Below, one piece after another: positions 1-8,438 of a DNA stretch of 64,000 nucleotides. Origin of the DNA: Lachnospiraceae bacterium OF09-6 (GTDB taxonomy: Bacteria; Bacillota; Clostridia; Lachnospirales; Lachnospiraceae); contig QUMM01000011.1 in assembly GCA_003435055.1 (NCBI GenBank), positions 1 through 64,000 of the forward strand, in the 5' to 3' direction. The notes beneath the pieces are model-generated. The model did no database searches and was not told the origin of the DNA. It was given only the letters and a program-made list of their open reading frames with translations. Made by a program: the position numbers and the translations under genes. Position 1 is the stretch's first letter; every line of letters starts with the position of its first letter.

Positions 1-44
1 GGGGACGGTGTTCTGGCTCTAAAGAGCCAGAAAACACCGTCCCC
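1..44. repeat. Palindromic REP-like repeat, copy 1
   Basis: A nearly perfect inverted repeat. The arm GGGGACGGTGTT (1-12) pairs with AACACCGTCCCC (33-44), and inside it CTGGCTCT pairs with AGAGCCAG around a two-base loop. Partial copies of the right half occur near 8107-8121, 16868-16881 and 46106-46131, so this is a dispersed family. It lies just downstream of the stop codon of the gene at 50-808 and could also act as a transcript-end hairpin, although no U-run can be seen because the window ends here. Confidence 0.8.
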
Positions 45-49
45 ATTGG

Positions 50-808
50 TTACATACTTCCCGTCAAACGAATGATATCCTTCATTTCATCAATATCCAT
101 ATCCAGCATAATCGCCAGTTCTTCCACACTGAACTTCGGTTCTCCTTCATCCCCGTCGGTCAGATCTTTCATGACATTATCCAGATTCTGCACTTTTGCC
201 ACCAGACAGTCATCTTCGAACTTCTGCTCATCCTGCTGATTAGCTGCTTCTTTGACCCCTCTACGAAGTCGCTCCCGGATATCACTATCCGTGACTCCTT
301 CCATGTCTCCGGCAAAGATATTCAACAGAGCCACATTGGCTTCCTGAATCAGATCTGCCAGATTCATGCCATCCCGAAACATCTCCGCAGCCAGATCTGC
401 CGCCAATGGCAGGAACTGCTCCAGATGCTCAGTTGCATCTTCTGGCTTCTTCAGTGACTCTTTATAACGCTTCAGATATTCTTTATCTTCTGCCGTCAGG
501 CACTGATTGCCCTGAATCCGGTCTGCTCTTCTCTGGTCTTCCTTTTCCAGTTCTTTTGCTTCTGCTGCTTTCCTGGCTTTCTCTTCTTCAGTCTCTACCG
601 GCTGGCTCTCCTGCTCATCGGAAAAAGAGATGCCTTCGATGTGAATTCCCTGACTTTTAAAATAACGAAAGATCTGAAGCAGCTGCTCCCGGTTCAGATC
701 CATGCCCTCAAAAAAGCTGCGAATCTGATCACCCTTCAGTATTTTTCCATTCTCACTTGCACTCTGGCTCAGCTCGGCCAGTTTTTTCTGAAATTCCTGT
801 ATTTCCAT
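50..808 (-). CDS. Sigma-70-like protein (degenerate region 2 and 3 motifs)
   Basis: 252 residues, soluble, acidic. The first ~75 residues resemble a helical sigma-region-1.1-like module, followed by a charged Glu/Lys/Arg linker (about 75-100). From residue ~100 the protein resembles sigma-70 region 2: the stretch DLIQEANVALL matches the core-binding signature that usually reads DLIQEGNIGLL. The C-terminal ~30 residues (FSVEELAIMLDMDIDEM) look like the helix-turn-helix of region 3. No recognisable region 4 (-35 binding) is present, and the DNA-melting aromatic segment of region 2.3 is not evident. It may therefore be a sigma-like adaptor or regulator rather than a full sigma factor. An AGGAGA ribosome-binding site lies upstream of the ATG. 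It is read in the same direction as spoVT, 71 bases away. The family resemblance is moderately sure; the function is inferred. Confidence 0.55.
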   Translation of the reverse strand: MEIQEFQKKLAELSQSASENGKILKGDQIRSFFEGMDLNREQLLQIFRYFKSQGIHIEGISFSDEQESQPVETEEEKARKAAEAKELEKEDQRRADRIQGNQCLTAEDKEYLKRYKESLKKPEDATEHLEQFLPLAADLAAEMFRDGMNLADLIQEANVALLNIFAGDMEGVTDSDIRERLRRGVKEAANQQDEQKFEDDCLVAKVQNLDNVMKDLTDGDEGEPKFSVEELAIMLDMDIDEMKDIIRLTGSM

Positions 809-879
809 AGGATATCGGTCTCCTTATCTGTTTCCAAACTTCTGTATCGCCGATATTCTAACATAAAATATGATATATT

Positions 880-1425
880 TCAATTTTCCATCTGCCGTCC
901 CATGAAATTGGCTGCGCATCTGGCCACGATCTGTTCCGTTTCGCCCATTCTGACTTTATCATTTTTTCCCATAAGAACCACCGCTCCTATGGCATCTCCC
1001 TCGCAAAGAATCGGACTGATCACCTGTGCCCGTTTTTCTTCGTTCACTTCCAAGATATCAACGTGTTCTTTATCCGTCAGATTGTGCATGACATTTTCCC
1101 GTTCTTCAATCAGAGATTCCAACGATCCACTGATGGGTCTTCCTACATAATCCCTTTTTACACCCCCTGCTGTGGCAATGATCTGATCCCGGTCTGTGAT
1201 ACAGATTCCATGCCCTGTGGTCTGCGCCAGCGACTCTGCATACTGTCTGGCAAAGCTTCCCAGTTCACCAATGGGTGAATACTTCTTCAGGATAATTTCA
1301 CCTTCTCGGTCAGTAAATATCTCCAATGGATCTGACTCCCGAATTCTTAATGTCTTTCGTATCTCCTTTGGTATCACGACCCGGCCCAGGTCATCAATAC
1401 GCCGGACAATTCCTGTGGCTTTCAT
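880..1425 (-). CDS. spoVT: Stage V sporulation protein T (AbrB-family transcription factor)
   Basis: 181 residues, the usual SpoVT length. Residues 1-50 form the swapped-hairpin AbrB/MazE-type DNA-binding domain, with the hallmark segment GIVRRIDDLGRVVIPKEIR. Residues ~55-180 form a GAF-like domain of the type seen in SpoVT. In Bacillus SpoVT is a late forespore regulator acting with sigma-G; in Clostridia the homologue is needed for spore maturation. The start is supported by an AGGAGG sequence upstream. The gene is monocistronic or is followed by the sigma-like gene on the same strand. Its presence is good evidence that the organism, or its recent ancestor, forms spores. Confidence 0.95.
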   Translation of the reverse strand: MKATGIVRRIDDLGRVVIPKEIRKTLRIRESDPLEIFTDREGEIILKKYSPIGELGSFARQYAESLAQTTGHGICITDRDQIIATAGGVKRDYVGRPISGSLESLIEERENVMHNLTDKEHVDILEVNEEKRAQVISPILCEGDAIGAVVLMGKNDKVRMGETEQIVARCAANFMGRQMEN

Positions 1426-1506
1426 AATGTATGGTATTCCTCCTGTTTTCTCATAGTGTTTTCCATATACTGTGTCATATGGATATTATGTGGAAAAAAG
1501 GGGATT

Positions 1507-3267
1507 TTATACTTCTTTTTTGTATTTCATCAAGGTATCCACCAGTACTTCTGCCTGTATCGGCTTAGCCATATGCTCATTCATTCCGACCTGCATGGCT
1601 CTCTTTCGGTCTTCTGCAAAAGCATTGGCCGTCATAGCCAGAATCGGAATCTTTTTTGCATCTGGCCGTGGCAGGGAACGGATGGCCTGTGTAGCCTGAT
1701 ATCCATCCAGTACCGGCATCATGATATCCATGAGAATTGCATCATAAGTATCATCATCAGACTTCTGAAATGTCTCCAATGCTTCCTGTCCATTCCAGAC
1801 AGGTGTAACAACTGCTCCTGCATTTTCCAGAAAGAACTGTGCGATCTCCATATTCAATTCATTATCTTCTACCAGAAGCACGCTCATTCCATTCAGGGAT
1901 TGTTTTTCATTTATCGGTGTATTTTCTGCCTGCGCTCTTCCTTCCAGATCTCGCTTGAATGGAATGGTGATATAATAAGTAGTTCCCATATCTTTCTGAC
2001 TTTCGAACCGAATCGTTCCATTCATCTTATCCACCAGGCTCTTGGTAATCGCCATACCCAGACCGGTACCGCTGTAAGTGGAACGTGAACCTTCATTTTC
2101 CTGCGTAAATGGCTCAAACAAATGCTTCTGATATTCTTCACTCATGCCAATTCCGGTATCTGCACAGATAAACTCAATCCATACCATTTCCTTCGTACAT
2201 TTTACCTCCCGGCATGATAATGTCACAGTTCCTTTCTCTTTGTTATATTTCACTGCATTGCTTAGAATATTCATCAACAGCCTCTTTACGTGCAGTGGAC
2301 TGCCGATCAGATAGGGATGTGGCACGATCCAGTCCTTACGGATCAGTTGAATGCCACGTTCTGCAGCTGTTTTTTCCAGTACCTGCTGAATCTCCTCTGC
2401 CAGATCTATTATCTGGAATGATCTGGATTCCAGCACGATCTCACCTGATTCCAGTTTGCCCATGTCCAGTACCTCATTGACCAGCTCCAGAAGAAGCCCT
2501 GAGGCTTCCCATATCTTTTTCCGGCACTCTGCCTGCTTTTCCATATCCGTATCGTAATGATCCCCGATTTTCACCATACCACGAATTCCATTGATCGGGG
2601 TTCGGATGTCATGGCTCATACGCTGAAGGAATTCAGTCTTTGCCACATTAGCACTTTCTGCCCGTCTGGCCGCCTCTTTCAGCTGATTCTGATATTCCAT
2701 CTCCTTGCGATGCTGTTCTTCCTGATATCTCTGTGCCGTTTTCACACGAATCAGCTGAATCATGAACAGTGCCAGAATATAACACACTGTAATGAAAATC
2801 ATGTTTTTCAGAGTAGTCACAAAGACATTTTTCTCAGGCATAAAAGCGTAAATTTGATAGGATGAAGCCATGCTGAGCATTCCAAGGCAATGATTCGGTC
2901 CTTTCTCTTTTGTCTTCACTGTCACCAGCTTTTCTACCTGACCAAGCTGACTGATATTCTGAAGTACCGGCACATTGGATACATGCTCTCCTAAAAGTCC
3001 TTCATCATTGGATGCAATAATCCTGCCTTCACTGGACAGCACAATCGTCCCATCCAGATCCATACTCAATCCTGCCAGCATCCGTTCAAAAGGGATCCCG
3101 TACTTACTATAATTGGCACACTGTTCCCGTACATACTGTACATTACCCTCCAGTTTTTCTTTTGCACTGGCTCTGTCTGTACGTACGGAATAGATCAGCA
3201 TAGCAGTAAAAAGAAGAATTCCCACAATCAGTGCAATGCCTATACTTTTACTGTTTTTTCTGATCAT
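1507..3267 (-). CDS. Membrane hybrid sensor histidine kinase with C-terminal receiver
   Basis: 586 residues. A transmembrane helix at about 8-27 and another at about 152-172 enclose an extracytoplasmic sensor of ~125 residues. A coiled-coil-like linker follows, then the HisKA dimerisation domain with phospho-acceptor His219 in the motif SHDIRTPINGI. The HATPase domain shows the N box (ILSNAVKYN), the G1 box (DTGIGM) and the G2 box (GTGLGMAI). A receiver domain ends the protein (VLLVEDNELN and phospho-acceptor Asp in AILMDIMMPVLDG). There is no HPt or DNA-binding output, so the phosphoryl group must pass to a separate protein. Its ATG overlaps the stop codon of the nitroreductase gene by one base (TAATG), so the two are cotranscribed and probably translationally coupled. 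A second hybrid kinase of similar design lies at 4945-6810. The ligand is unknown. Confidence 0.92.
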   Translation of the reverse strand: MIRKNSKSIGIALIVGILLFTAMLIYSVRTDRASAKEKLEGNVQYVREQCANYSKYGIPFERMLAGLSMDLDGTIVLSSEGRIIASNDEGLLGEHVSNVPVLQNISQLGQVEKLVTVKTKEKGPNHCLGMLSMASSYQIYAFMPEKNVFVTTLKNMIFITVCYILALFMIQLIRVKTAQRYQEEQHRKEMEYQNQLKEAARRAESANVAKTEFLQRMSHDIRTPINGIRGMVKIGDHYDTDMEKQAECRKKIWEASGLLLELVNEVLDMGKLESGEIVLESRSFQIIDLAEEIQQVLEKTAAERGIQLIRKDWIVPHPYLIGSPLHVKRLLMNILSNAVKYNKEKGTVTLSCREVKCTKEMVWIEFICADTGIGMSEEYQKHLFEPFTQENEGSRSTYSGTGLGMAITKSLVDKMNGTIRFESQKDMGTTYYITIPFKRDLEGRAQAENTPINEKQSLNGMSVLLVEDNELNMEIAQFFLENAGAVVTPVWNGQEALETFQKSDDDTYDAILMDIMMPVLDGYQATQAIRSLPRPDAKKIPILAMTANAFAEDRKRAMQVGMNEHMAKPIQAEVLVDTLMKYKKEV

Positions 3268-3794
3268 TACTCTACCTTGAAAATACGGTGTTCCTTTCGC
3301 TCTGCTGCCTGTGGATATTCTCCATCTGCATAACCCAGCGCACAGTGTCCGATTCCTTCATATTCTTCTTCTACACCAAGAGACTTCAGCAGTTCTTTTC
3401 CCCATTCTGTCTCGAATTCTTCCTTTGCACGATGAATCCAGCAGCTGTCCACACCCAGTTCATGTGCTGCCAGCATCAGATTGCCCATGACGAGACTTCC
3501 GTCATAGACCCGGGTCGGTACATCCTTTTTTGCTAATACAATAATCATGACCGGAGCTCCGTAAAATGGATCAAAGCCGTCCTTCCAGCCTCCGATCTCC
3601 TGATTCATTTTTGCGATCTTGTCACGAAGTTCTTTGTTGGTAACCTGAAGCATGATCGTAGCCTGCCGTCCCATGCCGCTGGCTGCATACAGACCAGCCT
3701 CCGTGATCTGATCCAGAATCTCCTGTGGTACCATATCAGGCTTGAACTTGCGGACACTTCTTCTTGATTTCATATTCTCTAATACTGCGCTCAT
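3267..3794 (-). CDS. Nitroreductase family FMN oxidoreductase
   Basis: 175 residues from the chosen ATG, which has GGAGG ten bases upstream; a longer in-frame start at 3857 has no comparable site. The N-terminus carries the nitroreductase signature SRRSVRKF, where Arg residues contact FMN phosphate. The middle has the helix-rich dimer core, and the C-terminal part has GIGHCALGY, typical of the small nitroreductases of anaerobes. These flavoproteins reduce nitroaromatics, quinones or flavins with NAD(P)H; the natural substrate cannot be told from sequence. The gene is translationally coupled to the histidine kinase that follows, which is an uncommon pairing and might mean that the kinase monitors redox or electrophile stress. 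That link is inference. Confidence 0.88.
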   Translation of the reverse strand: MSAVLENMKSRRSVRKFKPDMVPQEILDQITEAGLYAASGMGRQATIMLQVTNKELRDKIAKMNQEIGGWKDGFDPFYGAPVMIIVLAKKDVPTRVYDGSLVMGNLMLAAHELGVDSCWIHRAKEEFETEWGKELLKSLGVEEEYEGIGHCALGYADGEYPQAAERKEHRIFKVE

Positions 3795-3957
3795 TATTTT
3801 ATCCTCCAATACTGTAATTCCACTCTCTATTTTAATCTTTTCAGAGATGTGATGCAATGTATTTACGAAAAAAGAACTGCTGGACAGTATCTTTTTATCC
3901 TGTTAAGATAGTTGAGGGACTGAGAAGTTTCAGACTATGGCAAAAGAGGGATAAAAG

Positions 3958-4383
3958 ATGAATAATGAAACTATTATATTTTCTGGAATATTTTTTCTTA
4001 TGGGGCTGATATTTCAGGCAGTGCCGGTTATATTAAAATATCTGAGAAAAAGACGGTCAGAACGCTGCACCTCCATGACCACCGCAACGATTACCGGTTA
4101 TGTGTGCCGCAGGGATGACTCATCCACTACCTATGCTCCGGTATACCATTACTGGGCTAATGGGCAGGAATATGAAAAGACCAGTACCTGTTCTTCTTCC
4201 AGAAGAAAACACAATACCGGGGATAAGATTACTCTTTATTATGACAGCAGTAATCCAAAAATCATCTATGTGGAAGAAGAACAAAGTGTCCTGAACCTTA
4301 TTTCTGTTATTTTTCACTTATTGGGAACAGTATTTATGGGAATTGGAGTAGTGGTTATCTTTTGCACCTATTATGTTCGATAA
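3958..4383 (+). CDS. DUF3592-type membrane protein
   Basis: 141 residues. It has a transmembrane helix at about 5-25, then a ~75-residue beta-rich soluble domain, and a second helix at about 113-137. The soluble part carries the usual DUF3592 pattern: a Tyr-rich strand (YAPVYHYWANGQEY) followed by GDKITLYYDSSNP. The function of the family is unknown; members are small bitopic proteins with an exposed domain between two helices. It is the only plus-strand gene in the first 7.7 kb and ends seven bases from the convergent HD-domain gene. The start follows an AGAGGG sequence. Confidence 0.75.
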   Translation: MNNETIIFSGIFFLMGLIFQAVPVILKYLRKRRSERCTSMTTATITGYVCRRDDSSTTYAPVYHYWANGQEYEKTSTCSSSRRKHNTGDKITLYYDSSNPKIIYVEEEQSVLNLISVIFHLLGTVFMGIGVVVIFCTYYVR

Positions 4384-4389
4384 AGCATA

Positions 4390-4875
4390 TCATAAAAAGA
4401 TGCTATCCAGCAGTTCCGTTCCTGTCCTGGTCTTAAAAAATGTCTCTCTGGCATGTCGGATAGCTGCTTCTGACATCTGACTCTCGTCTGCATTGACCAG
4501 AAAGTCTGCTTCCAACAGGATTTGATAATCCATTCCATCCACATCTTCATATGTATGGTGATGGCAAACCAGATAACTGATTCTTTCTTTCATGGCTTCG
4601 TCTATGCCAGTATCTTCCAGAAAAGCCTCTACCAACGGTGCACTTTCCTGTTCCTGATGCTTTCCACTGGCGTTGCCATATTTTTCCCGGCACAACGGGC
4701 AGGCAATGTCATGGATCACGGCTGTGATCTCCAGCGTCTCCTGCATTCTGACATCCAGCTGTTCTTTTTCTCCGATTAATCTGGCATAGGTATATACCTT
4801 CAGGAAATGGGCGATATCGTGTTTATTTCCACCTGCCTGTGCTATCATTTTGCAAATCATATCATTTACTGTCAT
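4390..4875 (-). CDS. HD-domain phosphohydrolase
   Basis: 161 residues, about the length of a single HD domain. The first metal-binding His is in KHDIAHFLKVYTYA, the HD pair in ITAVIHDIACP, and further histidines in VCHHHTYED, followed by an Asp in LEADFLVNAD. This is the metal-ligand order of the HD superfamily. Such proteins hydrolyse phosphoester bonds in nucleotides or cyclic nucleotides; this one is closest to small stand-alone HD proteins of unknown substrate. GGAGAG precedes the ATG. It sits between two hybrid kinases on the same strand, with 69 bases separating it from the larger kinase gene downstream. Confidence 0.82.
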   Translation of the reverse strand: MTVNDMICKMIAQAGGNKHDIAHFLKVYTYARLIGEKEQLDVRMQETLEITAVIHDIACPLCREKYGNASGKHQEQESAPLVEAFLEDTGIDEAMKERISYLVCHHHTYEDVDGMDYQILLEADFLVNADESQMSEAAIRHARETFFKTRTGTELLDSIFL

Positions 4876-4944
4876 CTTTCCATCTCTCCTCTTCTACCAT
4901 ATATCGGTAGATTCTCTCAATTATACTTTTAACCTGTCTATCCT

Positions 4945-6810
4945 TTATTGAATATATTCTGCCAGCACTTTATATAATATCGACGGATTAATCGGCTTGG
5001 ACAAATGATAGTCCATACCTGCTTCCAGTGTATTTCTTCGTTCTTCATCAAACGCATCTGCTGTCATGGCAATGATCGGTACTTCCGGTGCATCCGGGCG
5101 ATCCATTCTTCGGATCGCTCTGGTTGCATCCAGTCCATTCATAATCGGCATCCGCACATCCATCAGAATCGCATCAAACTGATAAATCTCTGATTCCTGA
5201 AAAAGCTTCACGGCCTCTTCTCCATTCCTTGCAACCGTCACAATACAACCTGCTTTTTCCAGAATGATCTGCGCTACATAAATATTGATCTCATTATCCT
5301 CCACCAGAAGGATCCGATCTCCCTTCAGTTTCTCTGTGGAAGTATCCTTTTCTTCCTCAGTCTCCTGCTTTTCTTCCTCTGCAACAGGGACATAGAGTTT
5401 TACTGTGAATTCCGTTCCCTTTCCCAGCTGACTGTTAACTGAAATTTCTCCGCCCATGGCATCTACCAGATTTTTGACAATCTGAAGTCCCAGACCTGTT
5501 CCTTTTACAATATCTCCCAGCGCCGAACGCTCCTGAGAAAACGGATCATACATATGATCCATAAACTCCTGACTCATTCCCACACCATTATCCCGAATCG
5601 TAAAGCAGATCCCTATCTTCTCGCCACGCGGTTCCAGGGATTCTGACAGGAATTCCACCGTGCCGCCGGTCGGTGTAAACTTTGCCGCATTGGATAACAA
5701 ATTGAAAAAGATCTGACTGAAACGCAGACGATCTACCCATATACAGGTACTCTGGTCACTTAACCGGAATACAAAATGGATCTCTTTTTCCTCCATCTGC
5801 GGTCTTATTACCGTATTAATCGAGTCTTCAAATTCCTGTTTGGTAAATGGGCCTTCTCTCAGAGTCAGTTCCCCATTCTCGATCTTGCTCATATCCAGAA
5901 TATCATTGATCAACCCCAGCAGAAATGTGCTGGATGTGTCGATATTGTGCAGATATTCCCGTACCACCTGCAGATCTTCTTCATCTCTGGCCAGATGAGT
6001 CAGGCCAATGATGGCATTCATCGGTGTCCGGATATCATGGCTCATTCTGGACAGGAATTCTGACTTGGCATGGGCGATGGATTCCGCTTTGTACGCTGCC
6101 ACTTCCAGTTCTTCATTTTTCCGGTTAATTTCCATATATAGTTCTTTGCGTCGCTGTTCTTCTACCGTAATATCACACCAGATATAGACAACCGCATAAC
6201 TGGCATTGATGATCAGCCATCCTGGATTCGCCAGCTGCACCCAGATAAATATAGCGTTGGTAACAAAAAATGCAATCAGCAATATCGCATTAGTCCGTGG
6301 ATCAATCTTCTTCCAGTTCCACAATACAATCAGCAGCCCAACCGCAGAATAGAACATCATGGAGCCAACACCTGCCGGCAAAAAGAAGATCCCTCTGCTA
6401 TATTCCATATCAGAAGCCAGATGGAAAAACAATCCGGTAAATGGATTACTCAGTGCAAGTATCACATATAACACATACGGAATCATGATGTAAGTAATAT
6501 ATCGATATAACTTTTTCAATGGATAATCTTTGTGAATCAATACAAAAGCGTAAGCCACCCACACCGCTGCCAGTAACGGCATGCTGGCTACATAGATCGT
6601 CATAGAAAGCTGATAAGCCCACCAGCTTGTGAATACATTCTGGGCTGTAGAAGAGACAATATCAATGCAGTCATAAAGAATACTGAAAACAAGGACATAA
6701 TAAAATACCCTTCTCGGAACATCTCTTTTCTCTTTTTTCAAAGAATGCTCCTTGAGCAGCATAATCATAAAAACAGCCAGTGCAAAAAAATCAGTCTCTA
6801 CATGCCACAT
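4945..6810 (-). CDS. Membrane hybrid sensor histidine kinase with C-terminal receiver
   Basis: 621 residues from the preferred ATG at 6810, which has a G-rich ribosome-binding site; another in-frame ATG at 6849 lacks one. The N-terminal ~215 residues contain six or seven hydrophobic helices, a 7TM-like integral-membrane sensor rather than a loop sensor. The catalytic part carries HisKA with His258 in MSHDIRTPMNAIIG, then HATPase (NLLSNAAKFTP, DNGVGM, GTGLGLQIV) and a receiver with its phospho-acceptor Asp in AILMDVRMPIMNG. A Glu/Lys-rich linker of ~20 residues separates kinase and receiver. There is no output domain. It shares architecture with the kinase at 1507-3267 but has a different input domain. 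The signal is unknown. Confidence 0.9.
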   Translation of the reverse strand: MWHVETDFFALAVFMIMLLKEHSLKKEKRDVPRRVFYYVLVFSILYDCIDIVSSTAQNVFTSWWAYQLSMTIYVASMPLLAAVWVAYAFVLIHKDYPLKKLYRYITYIMIPYVLYVILALSNPFTGLFFHLASDMEYSRGIFFLPAGVGSMMFYSAVGLLIVLWNWKKIDPRTNAILLIAFFVTNAIFIWVQLANPGWLIINASYAVVYIWCDITVEEQRRKELYMEINRKNEELEVAAYKAESIAHAKSEFLSRMSHDIRTPMNAIIGLTHLARDEEDLQVVREYLHNIDTSSTFLLGLINDILDMSKIENGELTLREGPFTKQEFEDSINTVIRPQMEEKEIHFVFRLSDQSTCIWVDRLRFSQIFFNLLSNAAKFTPTGGTVEFLSESLEPRGEKIGICFTIRDNGVGMSQEFMDHMYDPFSQERSALGDIVKGTGLGLQIVKNLVDAMGGEISVNSQLGKGTEFTVKLYVPVAEEEKQETEEEKDTSTEKLKGDRILLVEDNEINIYVAQIILEKAGCIVTVARNGEEAVKLFQESEIYQFDAILMDVRMPIMNGLDATRAIRRMDRPDAPEVPIIAMTADAFDEERRNTLEAGMDYHLSKPINPSILYKVLAEYIQ

Positions 6811-6968
6811 ACATTTTATCCCCCGTATTTCTTCAGGCGCAGCCTTCATCAGAAAGCTGCTTTATCATCGGGTCACTTAGATTTATCTTATCACACTGAC
6901 TGTAAAAAACAACTGATTTCTGGAACATTTCTCTGCATCAATATCCTGCACAAACATCAGCACATGGA

Positions 6969-7658
6969 TTATTTCTTCAATAGATCGTATACTTCATGAA
7001 GATCCGTGATCTCATAATCGATATGCACGTCTTCCAGTGGTGCTGCATGCCCCGGATTATACCAGCAGGTACGGATACCTGCATTGTTGCCACCCCGGAT
7101 ATCACTGGTCAGGGAATCTCCCACAATCAGTACTGTCTCCCTGTCCAGATATCCAATCTGTGCAAATACCTTGTCAAAAAATTCTTTGTTCGGCTTCTCC
7201 ACGCCCAGTTCTTCCGACAAAAATACCCCATCCATCAGCGCTCCCAGACCGGACAAACGCAGTTTCTTCTCCTGCGCCACAATCGTTCCGTTGGATACTA
7301 CATACTGCTTCACCTTTCCTCGCAGTGATTCAATGATCTGATAACTGTCATCACGATACACAATCGTATCTCCCAGCGCCGACTGATAGGCTTCATTAAA
7401 AGCTGGTGCTGCCGATACATCCAGTTTCTCTTTTTCAAAAAACTCCTGAAATCTCCCCACCAGTACCTGGTCTCTGGTCAACTCTCCTTTTTCCAGCCGC
7501 TCCCAGTAACCACGGTTGATTTTTGCATATCGCTGCAGCATTGCATCACTGCATTCGCCCAGATGAAACTGCTGAAATAATTTGTGAATAGCAGCTTTCT
7601 CTGCTGCATGAAAATCCAGAAGGGTCGCATCCACATCCCATAAAATTGTCTGTATCAT
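6969..7658 (-). CDS. HAD hydrolase, YjjG-type pyrimidine nucleotidase
   Basis: 229 residues. HAD motif I is DVDATLLDF (nucleophile and general acid Asp), motif II is in VVSNGT, motif III Lys is in GVEKPNKEFFD, and motif IV is VGDSLTSDIRGG. The ~75-residue helical cap between motifs I and II makes it a subclass I enzyme. The spacing and the sequence GVEKPNKEFF fit the YjjG family, a nucleotidase that removes non-canonical pyrimidine nucleotides. Substrate assignment rests on family resemblance only. The gene stands alone on the minus strand. Confidence 0.85.
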   Translation of the reverse strand: MIQTILWDVDATLLDFHAAEKAAIHKLFQQFHLGECSDAMLQRYAKINRGYWERLEKGELTRDQVLVGRFQEFFEKEKLDVSAAPAFNEAYQSALGDTIVYRDDSYQIIESLRGKVKQYVVSNGTIVAQEKKLRLSGLGALMDGVFLSEELGVEKPNKEFFDKVFAQIGYLDRETVLIVGDSLTSDIRGGNNAGIRTCWYNPGHAAPLEDVHIDYEITDLHEVYDLLKK

Positions 7659-7759
7659 AGTTTGCTGTTCTTATCTCCTGTTGTATATTTTTTCTCTAAT
7701 GCTATAATAACCCAGAATTGGACATTTTTGTTTAAAATATTGTGATTATGAGGAAATTT

Positions 7760-8126
7760 ATGCGAATCAAAGCACTGAAAACTGCCTTTCCGGCAACCAT
7801 TCCGATCTTTACCGGATTCTGCTTTCTGGGAATGACCTATGGAATCTATATGAATGCATCGGGTTTTTCTTTTGTCTACCCTTTGTGCATGAGTCTTCTG
7901 ATCTATGGTGGTTCGTTGGAATTCGTTGCTGTAGAGATGCTACTTTCCCCTTTTGCTCCATTACAGACATTTATCATGGCGCTGCTCATCCAGGCACGGC
8001 ATTCCAGAACTGATCTCCATTCTGGTCACAGGCGGTCTGCATATCTGGAAGCGCCAGATGCTGATCTCCATTGCTGGCGGCACCATCTGCTACATGCTGC
8101 TAATCCATTGGGGACGGTGTCAATAA
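7760..8126 (+). pseudogene. azlC-azlD remnant (internal deletion joining 5' azlC to 3' azlD)
   Basis: The first ~80 codons are a good AzlC N-terminus (branched-chain amino acid exporter, large subunit), ending at ALLIQARH, a conserved AzlC position. From about 8003 that frame becomes meaningless. Another frame reads IPELISILVTGGLHIWKR and ends near codon HWGRCQ; this is the C-terminal helix of AzlD, the small subunit. Roughly the last two thirds of azlC and the first half of azlD are missing at the junction, so neither subunit can be made. The start chosen has GAGG six bases upstream. The end of the AzlD frame runs into a GGGGACGGTG repeat half-site at 8110. The intact LysR-type gene downstream is the usual partner regulator of azlCD. 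Confidence 0.75.
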
Positions 8127-8438
8127 CGTTTAGTTAAGCTTTTTCTCATCCGGTGAAAGTCCCCGTCTGCGCCATCTGCTTTTCTGAAAGATCTTCTGCC
8201 GGCTGAAACTGAATCAGATACAGAGATTGTTCTGGATGTAACAAGATCAAAAAAGAACCGTCACCTCTGTCATGGAGATAAGCTGAAAATCGTGAAAAAT
8301 AAAAGAGTTTTTGAATCGATTCCTCCTAATGATACAAACAATGCGATTCTTTGCAGATCTGGATTTGACGAAAGTTCTGTAAAGTTATATAAATTTATAT
8401 AAGAATCTAAACTATATAAAACCTTTCAGGAGACCATC
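8127..8438 (+). other. Gap with no intact gene; possible decayed reading frame
   Basis: 312 bases between the azlC/azlD remnant and the LysR gene. A stop-free frame of ~75 codons ends at the TAA at about 8399-8401 (its end reads SSVKLYKFI) but has no plausible start or ribosome-binding site and matches nothing I recognise. The last ~60 bases are AT-rich and probably hold the LysR-gene promoter. The sequence starts inside a GGGGACGGTG repeat half-site, in keeping with rearrangement here. Confidence 0.4.

Noticed and set aside
8127..8438. Group II intron or riboswitch fragment (GGTGAAAGTCC at about 8151)
   Set aside because: Only this short motif is present; no conserved domain V, no reverse transcriptase and no aptamer core follow.
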